Notes: generated from the sequence alone by a model not told the origin. Shown: positions 1 through 8,717, counted from the first letter of the stretch. The stretch: 64,000 nucleotides of DNA from Mycobacterium sp. ACS1612 (GCF_001667505.1 NZ_LZHZ01000025.1:1-64000); one strand, 5' to 3'. Numbers and translations are program-made.

Positions 1-1410
1 GGGTTGGGCGGCGCTGGGGTCATCGGGCCTCTCGGGCTCGTCGGCGCTCGCCGCCGCGAGGGAGGGCGCCCCAGTAGGGACGGGGCCTTCGGTATAGGTG
101 CCGTTGGTGCTTCCGAGCACCACGTTCGTCTTGTTGTCGGTGATCGTGTTGTTGACGATGGTGTAGTTCACGGTCTTCGCGTCGGTCCAGATGCCATAGC
201 GCTTGTTGCCCGTGATGGTGTTCTCGCGGATGGTGGCGGAGTCGACGCGGTACAGCCGGATGCCGTCTCTGGTGTTGTCCTGCAGTCTGTTTCGTTCGAT
301 GAACAGGTTCTTCAGCGGCGCGAGGTCGGTTTGGATCCCGGTGTAGACGTTGTGGTGGAAGTAGTTGTCCTGGATGTAGGTGTTGTTGGTGTTGTTCATG
401 GTTCGCAGGCCGTACGTGCAGTTGTAGACCTCATTGTGGTGCACCCAGTTGTTGGGTCCGGAGTTGTCGTGTGCGGTGGTCGTGCCAATGCGGCCGCTGT
501 ACTCGCCGAGTTCGATGCCGCCGCCGTTGGGGCTGACGTAGGTGCCGTTTCGGACGCAGTCTTTGACGGTGTTGTAGCGGATCTCGTTGCTGTATTCGTC
601 CTCGCCGTGGAGGTCGATGGCGCCGGACACCGCGCCGGTGACCGTGTTCTTCTCGAGCAGATTGTGGTTGGCGCTGTACTGGATGAGGAGGCCGTGGCGA
701 ATGACCGGACCGAGGGTGTTGTTGCGCACCCAGTTGTTCGTGGACCGACTCTGGTCGATGATGACGCCGTAGCCAGAGCCGCCACCGCCCAGTGCACTGG
801 CGTTCTTGATCGTATTGCCGTCCACCAGAACGTGATACGCGTTCTGCAGCAGGATGCCGAAGCGTTGGTGCTTCTCGATGAGCATGCCGGTGACAGCGAT
901 GCGGGACGTCAGCGGCCCGCTGCCTTGTTTCCCGAGTCGGACACCGGCCTGGTATTTGTACCCTGAGGAGTACTTGATTCGGCAGTTGGACAAGGTGAGG
1001 TTGGTGACGCCGGGGGCCGCGTACAGCACGGCGTGGGGCGCCCAGCTGTATCGTCCTGCCAGCACAGCGTTTTGCGACTGGCAGCGCACCGACACACCGC
1101 TCTTCAGATCGATACTGGCCTTGCCGCGCAGGTCGTATGTGCCGTCGGGAATGAAGACTTCGTCGCCTGCGACGGCGGCGTTTATTGCCTTCTGGATAGC
1201 GGTCACGTCGTTGTTGGACGAATTATTCGGCGTGGCACCGTAATCGAGGACGTTGATCGTCTTCCCGGTGGGAGGTGCGGGGTTCTCGAATGTGTCGGAT
1301 AGGCCGGCGTCGATGGCCGCGGCGGCTTTTGGTGGTGCCACTATCGGCGCGGTGGCGAGGGTAAGGGTCAGTGCGCAGGCAAGTGCCGTGAGTCGAATCT
1401 TCGCGTTCAT
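1..1410 (-). CDS. Exported right-handed parallel beta-helix protein, 3' end outside the window
   Basis: Read on the minus strand this frame is open from an ATG at 1410 to the left edge without a stop (470 codons visible), so the C-terminus is missing. Residues 1-31 form a signal peptide (Lys/Arg n-region, Ala/Leu core, AAA cleavage region). A pectate-lyase-3-type start follows (INVLDYGATPNNSSNN, then AIQKAINAA and FIPDGTYDL). The rest is a ladder of short Asn-rich turns such as VDGNTIKN, VRNNTL, LLEKNTV and IRENTITGN, typical of PbH1/NosD-like beta-helix repeats. It is probably a secreted carbohydrate-binding or carbohydrate-cleaving protein; no catalytic residues can be assigned. An in-frame ATG at 1416 is an alternative start, but the AGAG just before it is better spaced for 1410. 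The last visible residues are Pro/Ala/Glu/Asp-rich, suggesting a linker. Confidence 0.85.
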   Translation of the reverse strand, partial: MNAKIRLTALACALTLTLATAPIVAPPKAAAAIDAGLSDTFENPAPPTGKTINVLDYGATPNNSSNNDVTAIQKAINAAVAGDEVFIPDGTYDLRGKASIDLKSGVSVRCQSQNAVLAGRYSWAPHAVLYAAPGVTNLTLSNCRIKYSSGYKYQAGVRLGKQGSGPLTSRIAVTGMLIEKHQRFGILLQNAYHVLVDGNTIKNASALGGGGSGYGVIIDQSRSTNNWVRNNTLGPVIRHGLLIQYSANHNLLEKNTVTGAVSGAIDLHGEDEYSNEIRYNTVKDCVRNGTYVSPNGGGIELGEYSGRIGTTTAHDNSGPNNWVHHNEVYNCTYGLRTMNNTNNTYIQDNYFHHNVYTGIQTDLAPLKNLFIERNRLQDNTRDGIRLYRVDSATIRENTITGNKRYGIWTDAKTVNYTIVNNTITDNKTNVVLGSTNGTYTEGPVPTGAPSLAAASADEPERPDDPSAAQP

Positions 1411-1831
1411 CGTCATCTCTACTCGTCGGCTGGGGTGATCGCTGGTGAAGTGACGCGCTGGCAATCACGGCGTCATTCGCGGCATGCGTGACGGCATCGG
1501 CGCCGCAAGTGGGGGTGCGGCTCGGTCCTTTCTAGGTGACGGCAGCCAGGGTGCTGAGAGCTTCCTGTGACGATAGTGACTGACGTGGTCAGCGTTATCG
1601 CTGAGACTGCTGAAGCGACACGGTTCCGTGACCGTGTCGTAGCCGAATCGAAGCGGTGGAGCCCGACCGGGCGATCTTAGAAGCTGTCCCGCACTGCCGG
1701 GGACCGGTAGCGGGGCAACGCGACTACAGGTTTGCTCGCGGCGCGGTCGGCGATCAGGCCGCGGGTCTGGCCGATATCAGTGCTCAGGTGTCGAGCATTA
1801 CGCCGATGCGTGTTCTCTACGATCAGGCGAG
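1411..1831. other. Intergenic region with several small inverted repeats
   Basis: No convincing gene in about 420 bp between the beta-helix gene and the tRNA. It contains CTGAC-GTG-GTCAG (1580-1592), AGCG-TTAT-CGCT (1591-1602) and a perfect 8-bp inverted repeat GACACGGT/ACCGTGTC (1617-1638). It should hold the promoter of the beta-helix gene on the minus strand and the tRNA promoter on the plus strand; a TACGAT -10-like hexamer lies at 1818-1823. Confidence 0.5.
1617..1638. repeat. 8-bp perfect inverted repeat (6-bp spacer)
   Basis: GACACGGT at 1617-1624 and its reverse complement ACCGTGTC at 1631-1638 flank TCCGTG. There is no T tract, so it is more likely a protein-binding dyad than a terminator. 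It lies about 205 bp upstream of the beta-helix start codon. Confidence 0.45.
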
Positions 1832-1905
1832 GCCCCCATAGCCCAATTGGCAGAGGCAGCGGACTTAAAATCCGCCAAGTGTCGGTTCGAGTCCGACTGG
1901 GGGCA
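1832..1905 (+). tRNA. leuX: tRNA-Leu (anticodon UAA)
   Basis: The 7-bp acceptor stem pairs 1832-1838 (GCCCCCA) with 1898-1904 (TGGGGGC), followed by discriminator A1905. The anticodon arm GCGGA-CTTAAAA-TCCGC gives anticodon TAA. The T arm contains GGTTCGAGTCC. Length is 74 nt and CCA is not encoded. The variable region is short for a leucine tRNA; as I recall, mycobacterial tRNA-Leu(UAA) has this form and is called leuX in M. tuberculosis. A -10-like TACGAT ends 8 nt upstream. tRNA 3' ends are common phage and island attachment sites, but no integrase follows here. Confidence 0.95.
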
Positions 1906-1944
1906 CGCGAAAGGGCGGCTCATGATGACTCGAGTTGACCGGAG

Positions 1945-2424
1945 TTATCGCGGAAAACCTAGACTCCAGCCGCGGTAGATCCAGCCAGACCCCACATGGG
2001 GGCTCGGCAGAATCTGGATGTTGTGCCCGTCGCCGTACCCGCGCTTGAGTCCTTGGACGCCGCCGGAGATATACGTCCCATCACCACGGGCAATGTCAAT
2101 GTGAGCGCCGTACGGGCTCTTGCTGAAGACGAGCGCTCCCCGCGGCGGATTCATGTCGGTGTGTATCTGGCCTTGCCGAAGAAGTGTTTGATACATGGTT
2201 TCCGCGGCGCCGTCCCAGCCGTACTGGGCCTGCGACACGCCGTAGGCCCAGGCCACGAAAGCCTCGCATCCGTATGGGCCGAACTGGTCTGACCCGAGCG
2301 CGCTTTCGGCCTTCGCGATCGCGTCCTCCGCTCCGGGAATCGTCTCAGCCGAGGCACTAGGTGCGAATAGAAGTGCCGCGGCAAGCAGGGTGGCGGAAAG
2401 CAACAGATAGGTTCGGGCGTTCAA
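1945..2424 (-). CDS. Small secreted Cys/His protein (NlpC/P60- or CHAP-like)
   Basis: 159 aa. Residues 1-26 form a signal peptide ending ASA. The mature part has Cys53 in the context GPYGCEAFVAWAYG and a later His108 in YGAHIDIARGDG. That spacing of Cys at a helix start and His on a strand matches papain-like NlpC/P60 and CHAP amidases, so a periplasmic cell-wall hydrolase or a degenerate relative is likely. The start is TTG at 2422-2424, supported by GGAG 9 nt upstream; no ATG is better placed. It stands alone, 40 bp from the tRNA and divergent from the glycosyltransferase. The family assignment rests on motif pattern only; a catalytically dead binding protein is possible. Confidence 0.75.
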   Translation of the reverse strand: MNARTYLLLSATLLAAALLFAPSASAETIPGAEDAIAKAESALGSDQFGPYGCEAFVAWAYGVSQAQYGWDGAAETMYQTLLRQGQIHTDMNPPRGALVFSKSPYGAHIDIARGDGTYISGGVQGLKRGYGDGHNIQILPSPHVGSGWIYRGWSLGFPR

Positions 2425-2783
2425 CTTGTGGCTCCGTTTCCGGCGTGCATCCTTGGGCGCGTGATCCGCACCGGCTTGTGCGAGATTTCAAATCCTTCCA
2501 GCATTCTTCAGGTGGTGCTCAACGTACCCACCGCGCGGTAGTCAAAACTGCTGAACAATTGGACCTCAACCCTCAGAAGTTCACGCCCGATGGACGGTGA
2601 TGGACACGTTAGAGTCGGCGCGTGAGCGTTTCGATCCCGGCGCCTTTCGCCGATGTCATTCGGGTCGGAACGGTTCCAATCGCCGAGCCCGCCCATCGCT
2701 GACGAGTGACCGCGGTGACGACCGCCTGCCCGGTACTCCCGATCGATTCGAGCGGGGTCCGCGAACGAGGTATCTTCCGCTCC
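2425..2783. other. Divergent intergenic region
   Basis: About 360 bp between the secreted protein (minus) and the glycosyltransferase (plus) with no supported gene. It includes a perfect palindrome GGAAC-G-GTTCC at 2667-2677 and a TATCTT hexamer at 2771-2776 just before the glycosyltransferase ATG. Confidence 0.5.
2771..2776 (+). promoter_or_regulatory. Candidate -10 element for a leaderless glycosyltransferase mRNA
   Basis: TATCTT fits the actinobacterial TANNNT -10 pattern and ends 7 nt before the ATG at 2784, where no Shine-Dalgarno is seen. This implies a transcript beginning at or next to the start codon. No clear -35 was found. Confidence 0.4.
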
Positions 2784-4118
2784 ATGGCAGCATCGCCGAC
2801 ACCCCTGACGATCATGTTCTGGCCGGAATCGGCGTACGGGCCGACGAACCAGTGCATCGGACTTGCCGCGATCCTTCGCGATCGCGGGCACACCATCGTG
2901 TTCGCCGCCGAGAGTTCGTGGGCGGGCAAGCTGGCCCCGTTCGGCTTCATCGAGGAACTCGTCGACCTGGCTGAACCGCCGGCGGACGCGGACGAGCAGG
3001 ACGCGGGCGCGTTCTGGACCGACTTCATCACCGAGACTGCTCCGGAGTTTCGCAAGCCGACCATCGAACAGCTCGGGTCGTTCATCCAGCCCACGTATCA
3101 GGCGCTCATCGACGGCGCCAAATTCTGCGAGCCCCGACTGCGCGAGATCATCGCCACTCACCGACCCGATGTCCTCGTCGAGGACAATGTGGTGCTCTTC
3201 CCGGCGCTCACCACTTCGGGCGCGCCGTTCGTGCGCATCGTGTCCTGCAGTCCGTTGGAGATCAGTGGGCCCGATGTGCCGCCGCCGTTCTCGGGACTGC
3301 CCAGCGCCGATCGGTCCCAATGGGACGCCTACCGAGCCGAATTCGAGCGCACCCACCGCGCGATGTGGAGCGACTTCAACTCCTGGGTGCAGGCGCAGGG
3401 TGCCGCCGCGCTGCCCGATCTCGAGTTCATGCCTCGCGGTGGAGCGTCCAATCCCGCCGCCAACCTCTACGTCTATCCGGCCGAGGCCGACTATCTCGAG
3501 GCGCGCCCGCTCGACGACAGCTGGGTGAGAATGGATTCCAGCGTGCGCGAGACCGACGAGGACTACGTCATCCCGCCAGCGCTGGCCGACCGACCTGACG
3601 ACAGTGCCCTGATATACCTGTCGCTGGGCTCGCTCGGCGGCGCCGACGTCGAACTCATGCAGCGCCTGGTCGACATCCTCGGCACCACCCGGCACCGGTT
3701 CATCGTCAGCAAGGGTCCGCAGGCGGATCGGATCACGCTGACGGACAACATGATTGGCGCGCAGATGGTTCCGCAGACGAAGGTCATTCCGCAGGTCGAC
3801 CTGGTGATCTCGCACGGCGGCAACAACACCGTGACCGAGACTCTGCACTTCGGCAAGCCTTTGATCGTGCTGCCATTGTTCTGGGACCAGTACGAGAACG
3901 CGCAGCGGATCGACGAACTCGGCTTCGGCGTGCGGTTGAACACGTATGGGTTCGCCGACGCCGAATTGACCGATGCCGTCGAGCGGCTGCTCAGCGATAC
4001 CGCGCTGCGCACCCGGTTGGCCGAGCAGGGCGAAGCGATCCGCGCCCGCGACGGCTTGCGGGTCGGGGCCGACGTCATCGAGCAGGTCGGTGCAAAGTAC
4101 CGGGCATCGCTTGACTGA
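2784..4118 (+). CDS. MGT/UGT-like glycosyltransferase (GT1 family)
   Basis: 444 aa from ATG 2784; an upstream in-frame ATG at 2706 would add 26 residues unlike the family. GT-B architecture: the N-terminal half opens PLTIMFWPESAYGPTNQ with the acceptor-side pattern of macrolide/UDP-glycosyltransferases. The C-terminal half has YLSLGSLGG (about residue 285) and the donor-site signature SHGGNNTVTETL...PLFWDQYENAQ (about 343-375). It probably transfers a sugar from a nucleotide donor to a small lipophilic or secondary-metabolite acceptor in the cytoplasm. It overlaps the next gene by 8 bp, and that gene overlaps a third, so aminosugar metabolism may be connected. The substrate cannot be read from sequence. 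Confidence 0.85.
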   Translation: MAASPTPLTIMFWPESAYGPTNQCIGLAAILRDRGHTIVFAAESSWAGKLAPFGFIEELVDLAEPPADADEQDAGAFWTDFITETAPEFRKPTIEQLGSFIQPTYQALIDGAKFCEPRLREIIATHRPDVLVEDNVVLFPALTTSGAPFVRIVSCSPLEISGPDVPPPFSGLPSADRSQWDAYRAEFERTHRAMWSDFNSWVQAQGAAALPDLEFMPRGGASNPAANLYVYPAEADYLEARPLDDSWVRMDSSVRETDEDYVIPPALADRPDDSALIYLSLGSLGGADVELMQRLVDILGTTRHRFIVSKGPQADRITLTDNMIGAQMVPQTKVIPQVDLVISHGGNNTVTETLHFGKPLIVLPLFWDQYENAQRIDELGFGVRLNTYGFADAELTDAVERLLSDTALRTRLAEQGEAIRARDGLRVGADVIEQVGAKYRASLD

Positions 4119-5298
4119 CGCTGACGACGTCATCGACGCGTTGGAACTTGCTGAGGGCAAACGGCTTTCGGTGCTCTCAAACCAGGCTGCCGTCCCGATG
4201 GTTCGCGATGGCTCGGGGCGGTGGCGGCGCGCTCATCCCGGCGACGGCGCCGCCGAGGCGTTGTTGGCCCTTCTGTCCACGGTCGACGAGAGTCGCATCG
4301 GTGACTTCTCCGTGCGCTCGTGGGTGCGGTGCGGGGCCGTCGCCGAGCGCTCCGTCGGTGTAGACCAGACCAACGAGTCCGTCATCGTCGGCGACGCCGC
4401 CGTGGTCAAGTGGGCGACCCACTTGCAGCAGGGACCGCATCCTGCGCCGCACCGGATCAGCGTGCTGCGCGACGCCGGATTCGATGGGATGCCCGCGCCC
4501 TGGGGAGTGGTCACCTGGCGAGCGCCCGACGGTACGGAGACGTTGGTCGCCAACGTGGACGAGTATCTACCCGACGCCGTCGACGGCTGGACCTGGGCCG
4601 TCGATCTGCTCACCCAAGCGGCTCGCGAACATCGCCCCCAAACGGCCACCGACACCATTCGCCAGCTCGGTCGTCTGATCGCCGACATGCACGACCACCT
4701 GAGCGCGACGACCACAACCGCCTCCGCGGAGGACGCGGACCGGTGGCGTGAGTCCGCGATCCACACCCTCGAAATCGTCTGCGCACTCGATGATTCAGCC
4801 TGCGTCGAGTTGACGCGCAGCCGCCGCGACGACATTGCATCCGCATTCGAGGGCCTCGGCGAATTCGCGGGCACTCCCGTCATCGAGGGCCACGGCGACC
4901 TGCACGTCGGTCAGGTCCTGCGCAGCGGCGAGCGCCTCTTGGTCACCGACTTCGACGGCAACCCCGTACTGCCTGCCTCGCAACGGGCGTTGCCGATCCC
5001 CGCAGCACTCGACGTGGCCGGCATGACCCAGTCGCTGGCGCACGCGGCGATCGTCGCCGCCAGATACACCGAACTCGACCCCGCGGCGCTTGCCGCGGTC
5101 GACGCCGTGGTGCGGGAGACGTTCTTAGGCGCTTACGCCTCGACCCTGCACCATCCCGAGTTGTACGACCCGGAACTGCTCAGGCCCTTCCGGCTGCAGC
5201 AGGTACTTCGGGAGATTGTCTATGCCGCACGCCATCTTCCTCGCTGGATGTATGTGCCTGATGCCGCCTTACCCGCACTGCTGGGGGACGCCATATGA
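4111..5298 (+). CDS. Glucosamine/maltokinase-like sugar kinase
   Basis: 395 aa, read from the TTG at 4111, which overlaps the glycosyltransferase stop by 8 bp. The N-terminal cap-like region precedes an aminoglycoside-phosphotransferase-like kinase fold. HGDLHVGQVL at about 260 holds the catalytic Asp, and VTDFDGNP at about 279 is the metal-binding DFD. This is the maltokinase/actinobacterial glucosamine kinase group. In that group, as I recall, glucosamine kinase genes sit beside SIS-domain sugar-phosphate genes, exactly the arrangement here (next gene, ATGA overlap). Predicted reaction: ATP-dependent phosphorylation of glucosamine or a related hexose. Maltokinase proper is less likely because no trehalose synthase domain or gene is adjacent. 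TTG is chosen from overlap and homologous start; upstream frame is glycosyltransferase coding sequence. Confidence 0.8.
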   Translation: MTDADDVIDALELAEGKRLSVLSNQAAVPMVRDGSGRWRRAHPGDGAAEALLALLSTVDESRIGDFSVRSWVRCGAVAERSVGVDQTNESVIVGDAAVVKWATHLQQGPHPAPHRISVLRDAGFDGMPAPWGVVTWRAPDGTETLVANVDEYLPDAVDGWTWAVDLLTQAAREHRPQTATDTIRQLGRLIADMHDHLSATTTTASAEDADRWRESAIHTLEIVCALDDSACVELTRSRRDDIASAFEGLGEFAGTPVIEGHGDLHVGQVLRSGERLLVTDFDGNPVLPASQRALPIPAALDVAGMTQSLAHAAIVAARYTELDPAALAAVDAVVRETFLGAYASTLHHPELYDPELLRPFRLQQVLREIVYAARHLPRWMYVPDAALPALLGDAI

Positions 5299-6269
5299 AG
5301 CCCGATGGGTTCGCAACCGACCTCCAGCGCAAGCCCGAGGTGTTGCGGCGACTCGCCGCGACGCTGGAGTCGGGCAACCCGTGGGCGCAGGTTGTTCCGC
5401 GCGACGTCGAACGGGTGGTGCTGATCGGGATGGGGTCGTCGGCCTACGCCGGTGGGGTAGCTGCGGCGAGGATGCGGGCGGCCGGGCTGGTCGCCACGTC
5501 CGAATTGGCTTCGTCGCAACTGCTTCCGGCCTGGGACACCCGCACGCTGATCGTCGCCACGTCGGCCAGTGGCGGATCCGCCGAGACCTTGGATGCGCTG
5601 GGCCGGTTACCCGCACGAGTTCATGCCGTCGCCTTGACGAATACGCCGGGGTCGCCGGTCGCCGAGCATTGCGACGCGACCGTCATGCTCGACGCCGAAC
5701 CGGAAGTCGGTGGCGTGGCGTGCCGCAGCTATCAGCACACGCTCGCGTTGCTCATGGCGTTGGAGTGTCAGCTCCGCGGCGCGAGTACCGGCCATCTAGC
5801 GAGTGTGATCGCGGCGGCGGCGGAAGCGTCCGCGCACCTCATCGCCACCGAATCCGATTGGCGCCAACGAGCTTCAGAGCCATTGCTCGGCCCGGACGGT
5901 ACTCATTTGGCCGCCCCGGCACACCGACTGTGCTCCGCCCAACAAGGCGCGCTGATGCTCCGGGAAGGACCTCGCCGCCCCGCTGTCGCCTGCGAAACCG
6001 GCGATTGGAGCCATGTCGACGTCTATCTCACCAAGACCACGGATTACCGGCTTCTCGTCTTCGCGGGTTCCGAATGGGAGCCGCAACTGGCCGATTGGAC
6101 GCAGGCGCGTGGCAGCACTGTCGTCGCGGTTGGCGGCGCTGTGCGCGGCGCGCAGTACGAGATCCGCTATGCCGGTGACACCCATGACGACGTCAGACTG
6201 CTCACCGAGGTTCTGGTGCCCGAACTGGTCGCGGCCGCTGCATGGCGGTCGACCGTCGACGAAAGCTAG
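5295..6269 (+). CDS. SIS-domain sugar-phosphate isomerase/deaminase-like protein
   Basis: 324 aa, ATG overlapping the kinase stop (ATGA at 5295-5298), so probably translationally coupled. The first SIS domain has VVLIGMGSSAYAGG (about residues 38-51) and IVATSASGGSAETLD (about 85-99). A second SIS half follows in the C-terminus (LLVFAGSEWEPQL). It lacks the N-terminal glutaminase domain of GlmS. It likely binds and isomerises or deaminates a hexosamine-6-phosphate made by the adjacent kinase, feeding fructose-6-phosphate. The exact reaction is inferred from neighbours. Confidence 0.8.
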   Translation: MKPDGFATDLQRKPEVLRRLAATLESGNPWAQVVPRDVERVVLIGMGSSAYAGGVAAARMRAAGLVATSELASSQLLPAWDTRTLIVATSASGGSAETLDALGRLPARVHAVALTNTPGSPVAEHCDATVMLDAEPEVGGVACRSYQHTLALLMALECQLRGASTGHLASVIAAAAEASAHLIATESDWRQRASEPLLGPDGTHLAAPAHRLCSAQQGALMLREGPRRPAVACETGDWSHVDVYLTKTTDYRLLVFAGSEWEPQLADWTQARGSTVVAVGGAVRGAQYEIRYAGDTHDDVRLLTEVLVPELVAAAAWRSTVDES

Positions 6270-6971
6270 ACGACGCCTTGTCTTTCGGTGCTACCCAGGC
6301 GGTTTGAACCTCGGATGACTCGGTGGCGCTGTTGCAGGACCTGACCATGGGGCAGATGGCCGATGTCGTGGTGAACTCGGCCGGACGTGGATCCGGAGCG
6401 CAATGGGTCTCGTGTCTAGGAGAAGAGGCCTGGTCGCGAAGCGGTGTTCACTCGATCAGGTCAACGATGGCTGGCGTGATCTGGACCGGGGAAGCGTTGT
6501 GCGAGCGGTCGTCTCGATGTGATCAGCGGTGCAGGAAGTAGACCACGAGGCGTGGTGGGCCGTCGAGCGTCGAGACACGAAACCAACACCTCGGAACGCA
6601 ACCCGACGACCCAGCTGAGCACGGCTTCGCACATACGTTGGGCCGAAAGCCCATGGTGTGTATCGGTGCACTGGCATGAAAAGCACTGACCCACAACGGA
6701 ACCCACCGCGGCGGCGGTGACTTCGCAGGTCAGGCGGTGTAACCTGAAGGTCTGCTACTTATACAGAACTGGCGGCCGAGACAACCCGACAACTGGGAAC
6801 GGCGCACTGAACGGCCGCCATGCGTGTTGTTCAACGGGATCGAACTCGACAGTTGAAATACCCGACGCTTCCTTTTCGTTTGAACCAAAGACCGAACAAT
6901 TCCCATTGTCCGCGCGTCATGCGCGAGCAGTCAAACCCGTAGCTCTTGAAGCGCGCTGCAGGAGGTAACGC
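6270..6971. other. Gene-free stretch
   Basis: About 700 bp after the aminosugar operon with no frame showing family-like protein or a good ribosome site. An 8-bp inverted repeat GGCGGCCG (6771-6778)/CGGCCGCC (6812-6819) is present. It may contain decayed coding DNA; nothing recognisable was found in six-frame reading. Confidence 0.4.
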
Positions 6972-7481
6972 ATGAATGACATGGGATCGCCCCCACCGCT
7001 GACCATCGTTCGGCCTGGCGAAGGCAGGGCAGGCAATCTAGGCCCGATCGGTGCGGTGTTCAAGCTGTGGGGCGAGGACACCGGCGGCGCGGTGGCTATC
7101 GTGGAGCACCCGTTCCCTGTGGGTGCGCTCGTTCCACCGCACCTACATACCCGGGAAGATGAATACTCGATCGTCATGGAGGGCGAAATCGGTTTTCGCT
7201 CAGGTGATCGTGAGGTCGTGCTCGGCGCAGGCGGCTACATCACGAAGCCGCGAGGCGAACTGCACACGATGTGGAACGCGGGTTCCACCCCTGCGCGCAT
7301 GATCGAGGTGATCAGCCCAGCCGGCTTCGAAAAGTTTTTCCGCGACCTCACTGACCTGACGGTCGAGGGTGCCCCACCCTTCGAGGCAATCGCGACACTT
7401 GCCGAGGCTTACGGACTGCAGTTCGGCGAGCCCCCGTGGCTACCCGACATCATCGCCCGATACAACCTCACCCCGCCGTGA
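6972..7481 (+). CDS. Cupin-domain protein
   Basis: 169 aa single-domain cupin. Motif 1 is PPHLHTREDEYSIVMEG (about residues 56-72) with the two metal-ligand His and the Glu. Motif 2 is around PRGELHTMWNAG (His about 97). It is preceded by AGGAGG 7 nt before the ATG, the best ribosome site in this part of the window. A small-molecule dioxygenase or isomerase, or a binding protein, is possible; the substrate is unknown. It has no operon partner, with about 700 bp empty upstream and a convergent neighbour downstream. Confidence 0.8.
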   Translation: MNDMGSPPPLTIVRPGEGRAGNLGPIGAVFKLWGEDTGGAVAIVEHPFPVGALVPPHLHTREDEYSIVMEGEIGFRSGDREVVLGAGGYITKPRGELHTMWNAGSTPARMIEVISPAGFEKFFRDLTDLTVEGAPPFEAIATLAEAYGLQFGEPPWLPDIIARYNLTPP

Positions 7482-7600
7482 CGGTGGGTACGCCCGCGCT
7501 TCAATCACTAAACGCGCCACCCGTCGCTGAAGCTACATTTATCAGGCGATCTCGATAGCTGACACCGCATCGGCCGGTGAAGACCGCGGGCACTTCAAGG

Positions 7601-8005
7601 TCACGAGGACGGCCGTCGCGGCCGCGAGTGTCGGAATTCGTCGGGATCTACCGGGCGTTTCTTCTTGGGAAGCCCTTCGACGACAAGCAGGTACGACTCG
7701 GTGACCAGATTGTCGACAAGTCGTGGTTCGATGCCGCCACCGGGATGAAGCGTGATCCAGTGCTCCTTGTTCATGTGGTACCCCGCGGTGATCTGCTCGT
7801 GGGCTTCGCGCAGGAACTTCGCATCGGCGGGATCAGCCTTCAGGATGACGACTGGTTCCCCGGGCATCGCGGTGTGCAGCATGAACACCTTGCCGCCAAC
7901 CTTCCACAGGTCCCAGTCGCCGGAGGCCTGATGAGTACGCTCCGCGCCGGGGAGCTCGTCAGCACGGGTGGCCGACCGCGCCTGCAGCCGCGTGTCATGT
8001 TCCAT
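7601..8005 (-). CDS. MmcQ/YjbR family protein
   Basis: 134 aa from ATG 8005 (AGGAG 8 nt upstream, preferred over an upstream in-frame start at 8041). The family signature is clear: DLWKVGGKVFMLHT (uncharged beta core), then HMNKEHWITLHPGG and LVTESYLLVVEGL near the C-terminus. YjbR-fold proteins resemble double-wing DNA-binding proteins, but their roles are mostly unknown. The Lys/Arg/Pro-rich tail (last about 20 residues) is a species-specific extension. It lies downstream of the nitroreductase gene on the same strand with 64 bp between them, so co-transcription is possible. Confidence 0.8.
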   Translation of the reverse strand: MEHDTRLQARSATRADELPGAERTHQASGDWDLWKVGGKVFMLHTAMPGEPVVILKADPADAKFLREAHEQITAGYHMNKEHWITLHPGGGIEPRLVDNLVTESYLLVVEGLPKKKRPVDPDEFRHSRPRRPSS

Positions 8006-8069
8006 TGTGATGCTCCTGGTGGTCGCGCCGCGGAGGCTCACGAGGCCGAGCCGACACGGCGCCGGGGTC

Positions 8070-8717
8070 CTAAAGGAAGGTGAACAGACGGTCGGGGTTC
8101 AACCTTGAGATCTGGGTCGTATAGGCCTTCTCCTGATGCGGGTAGCCCAGCCCCATGAGAAGCGTTGTCGTGTAACCAGTCCCGACAATTCCGAACGCCT
8201 CATCGACGCTGTCCCGGTCGAAGCCCTCGAAAGGTGTCGCCTCGACACCGAGCGCGGCGGCGGCCATCATCGTCATTCCGACAGCCATGTAGGTCTGCTT
8301 CTCCATCCAGTGGTCCAAATCCTTGAACTTCGAGGATCGAATGTTGAGGAAGTCTCGGGTCATGAATTCCCATAGCTCCTGCTTCGCCAGGTCGGGGAAG
8401 CGGCCGTCGGCCCGCTCTTTGGCAAAAACCGCATCCATGTGCTCGTCGGGCAGGTCGGTCAGCGTAGTAACGATGATGTCGTGCGACGCGTTCTGGACTT
8501 TCTCACCGTTGTCGCTGAAGCGTTCGCCCAAGTTGTTCGCGAGCTTCTCCTTGGCCTCCGGCGTTGCGAGAACGTAGAAATGGTTGGGCTGCACGTTGAC
8601 CGACGTCGGAGCCGAACGCAGAAAACACAACAGCTGCTGCAACGTCTCTTCCGGGATGGTTCTCGTCGGGTCGAAATACCGGGTGAGGTGCTTGTCCATC
8701 AGCTTTGTGAGGTCCAT
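8070..8717 (-). CDS. Oxygen-insensitive NAD(P)H nitroreductase, NfsB-like
   Basis: 215 aa, close to the usual 217 for NfsB-type enzymes. The N-terminal FMN-phosphate region (TRYFDPTRTIPEE) is followed by LLCFLRSAPTSVNVQPNHF and, near the C-terminus, GLGYPHQEK. It is an FMN flavoprotein that reduces nitroaromatics and quinones in the cytoplasm. GTAGGAAG provides a ribosome site before ATG 8717. About 210 bp upstream lies a GGAC-N6-GTCC palindrome that may be its operator. It is followed by the YjbR-like gene. Confidence 0.88.
   Translation of the reverse strand: MDLTKLMDKHLTRYFDPTRTIPEETLQQLLCFLRSAPTSVNVQPNHFYVLATPEAKEKLANNLGERFSDNGEKVQNASHDIIVTTLTDLPDEHMDAVFAKERADGRFPDLAKQELWEFMTRDFLNIRSSKFKDLDHWMEKQTYMAVGMTMMAAAALGVEATPFEGFDRDSVDEAFGIVGTGYTTTLLMGLGYPHQEKAYTTQISRLNPDRLFTFL

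Noticed and set aside
4..966. Plus-strand frame of 320 codons over the beta-helix gene
   Set aside because: It is the antisense of a frame with signal peptide and regular beta-helix turns, and its Val/Asp-rich product has no family features.
1881..1905. Attachment-site duplication of the tRNA-Leu 3' end
   Set aside because: No second copy of the T-arm/acceptor sequence was noticed elsewhere in the window and no integrase is present.
2508..4160. Minus-strand frame of 550 codons over the glycosyltransferase
   Set aside because: High-GC antisense shadow; the plus strand has complete GT1 motifs in the same place.
6323..6706. Short frames on both strands suspected as transposase remnants
   Set aside because: No DDE or HTH motif, no terminal inverted repeats or target duplications could be found.
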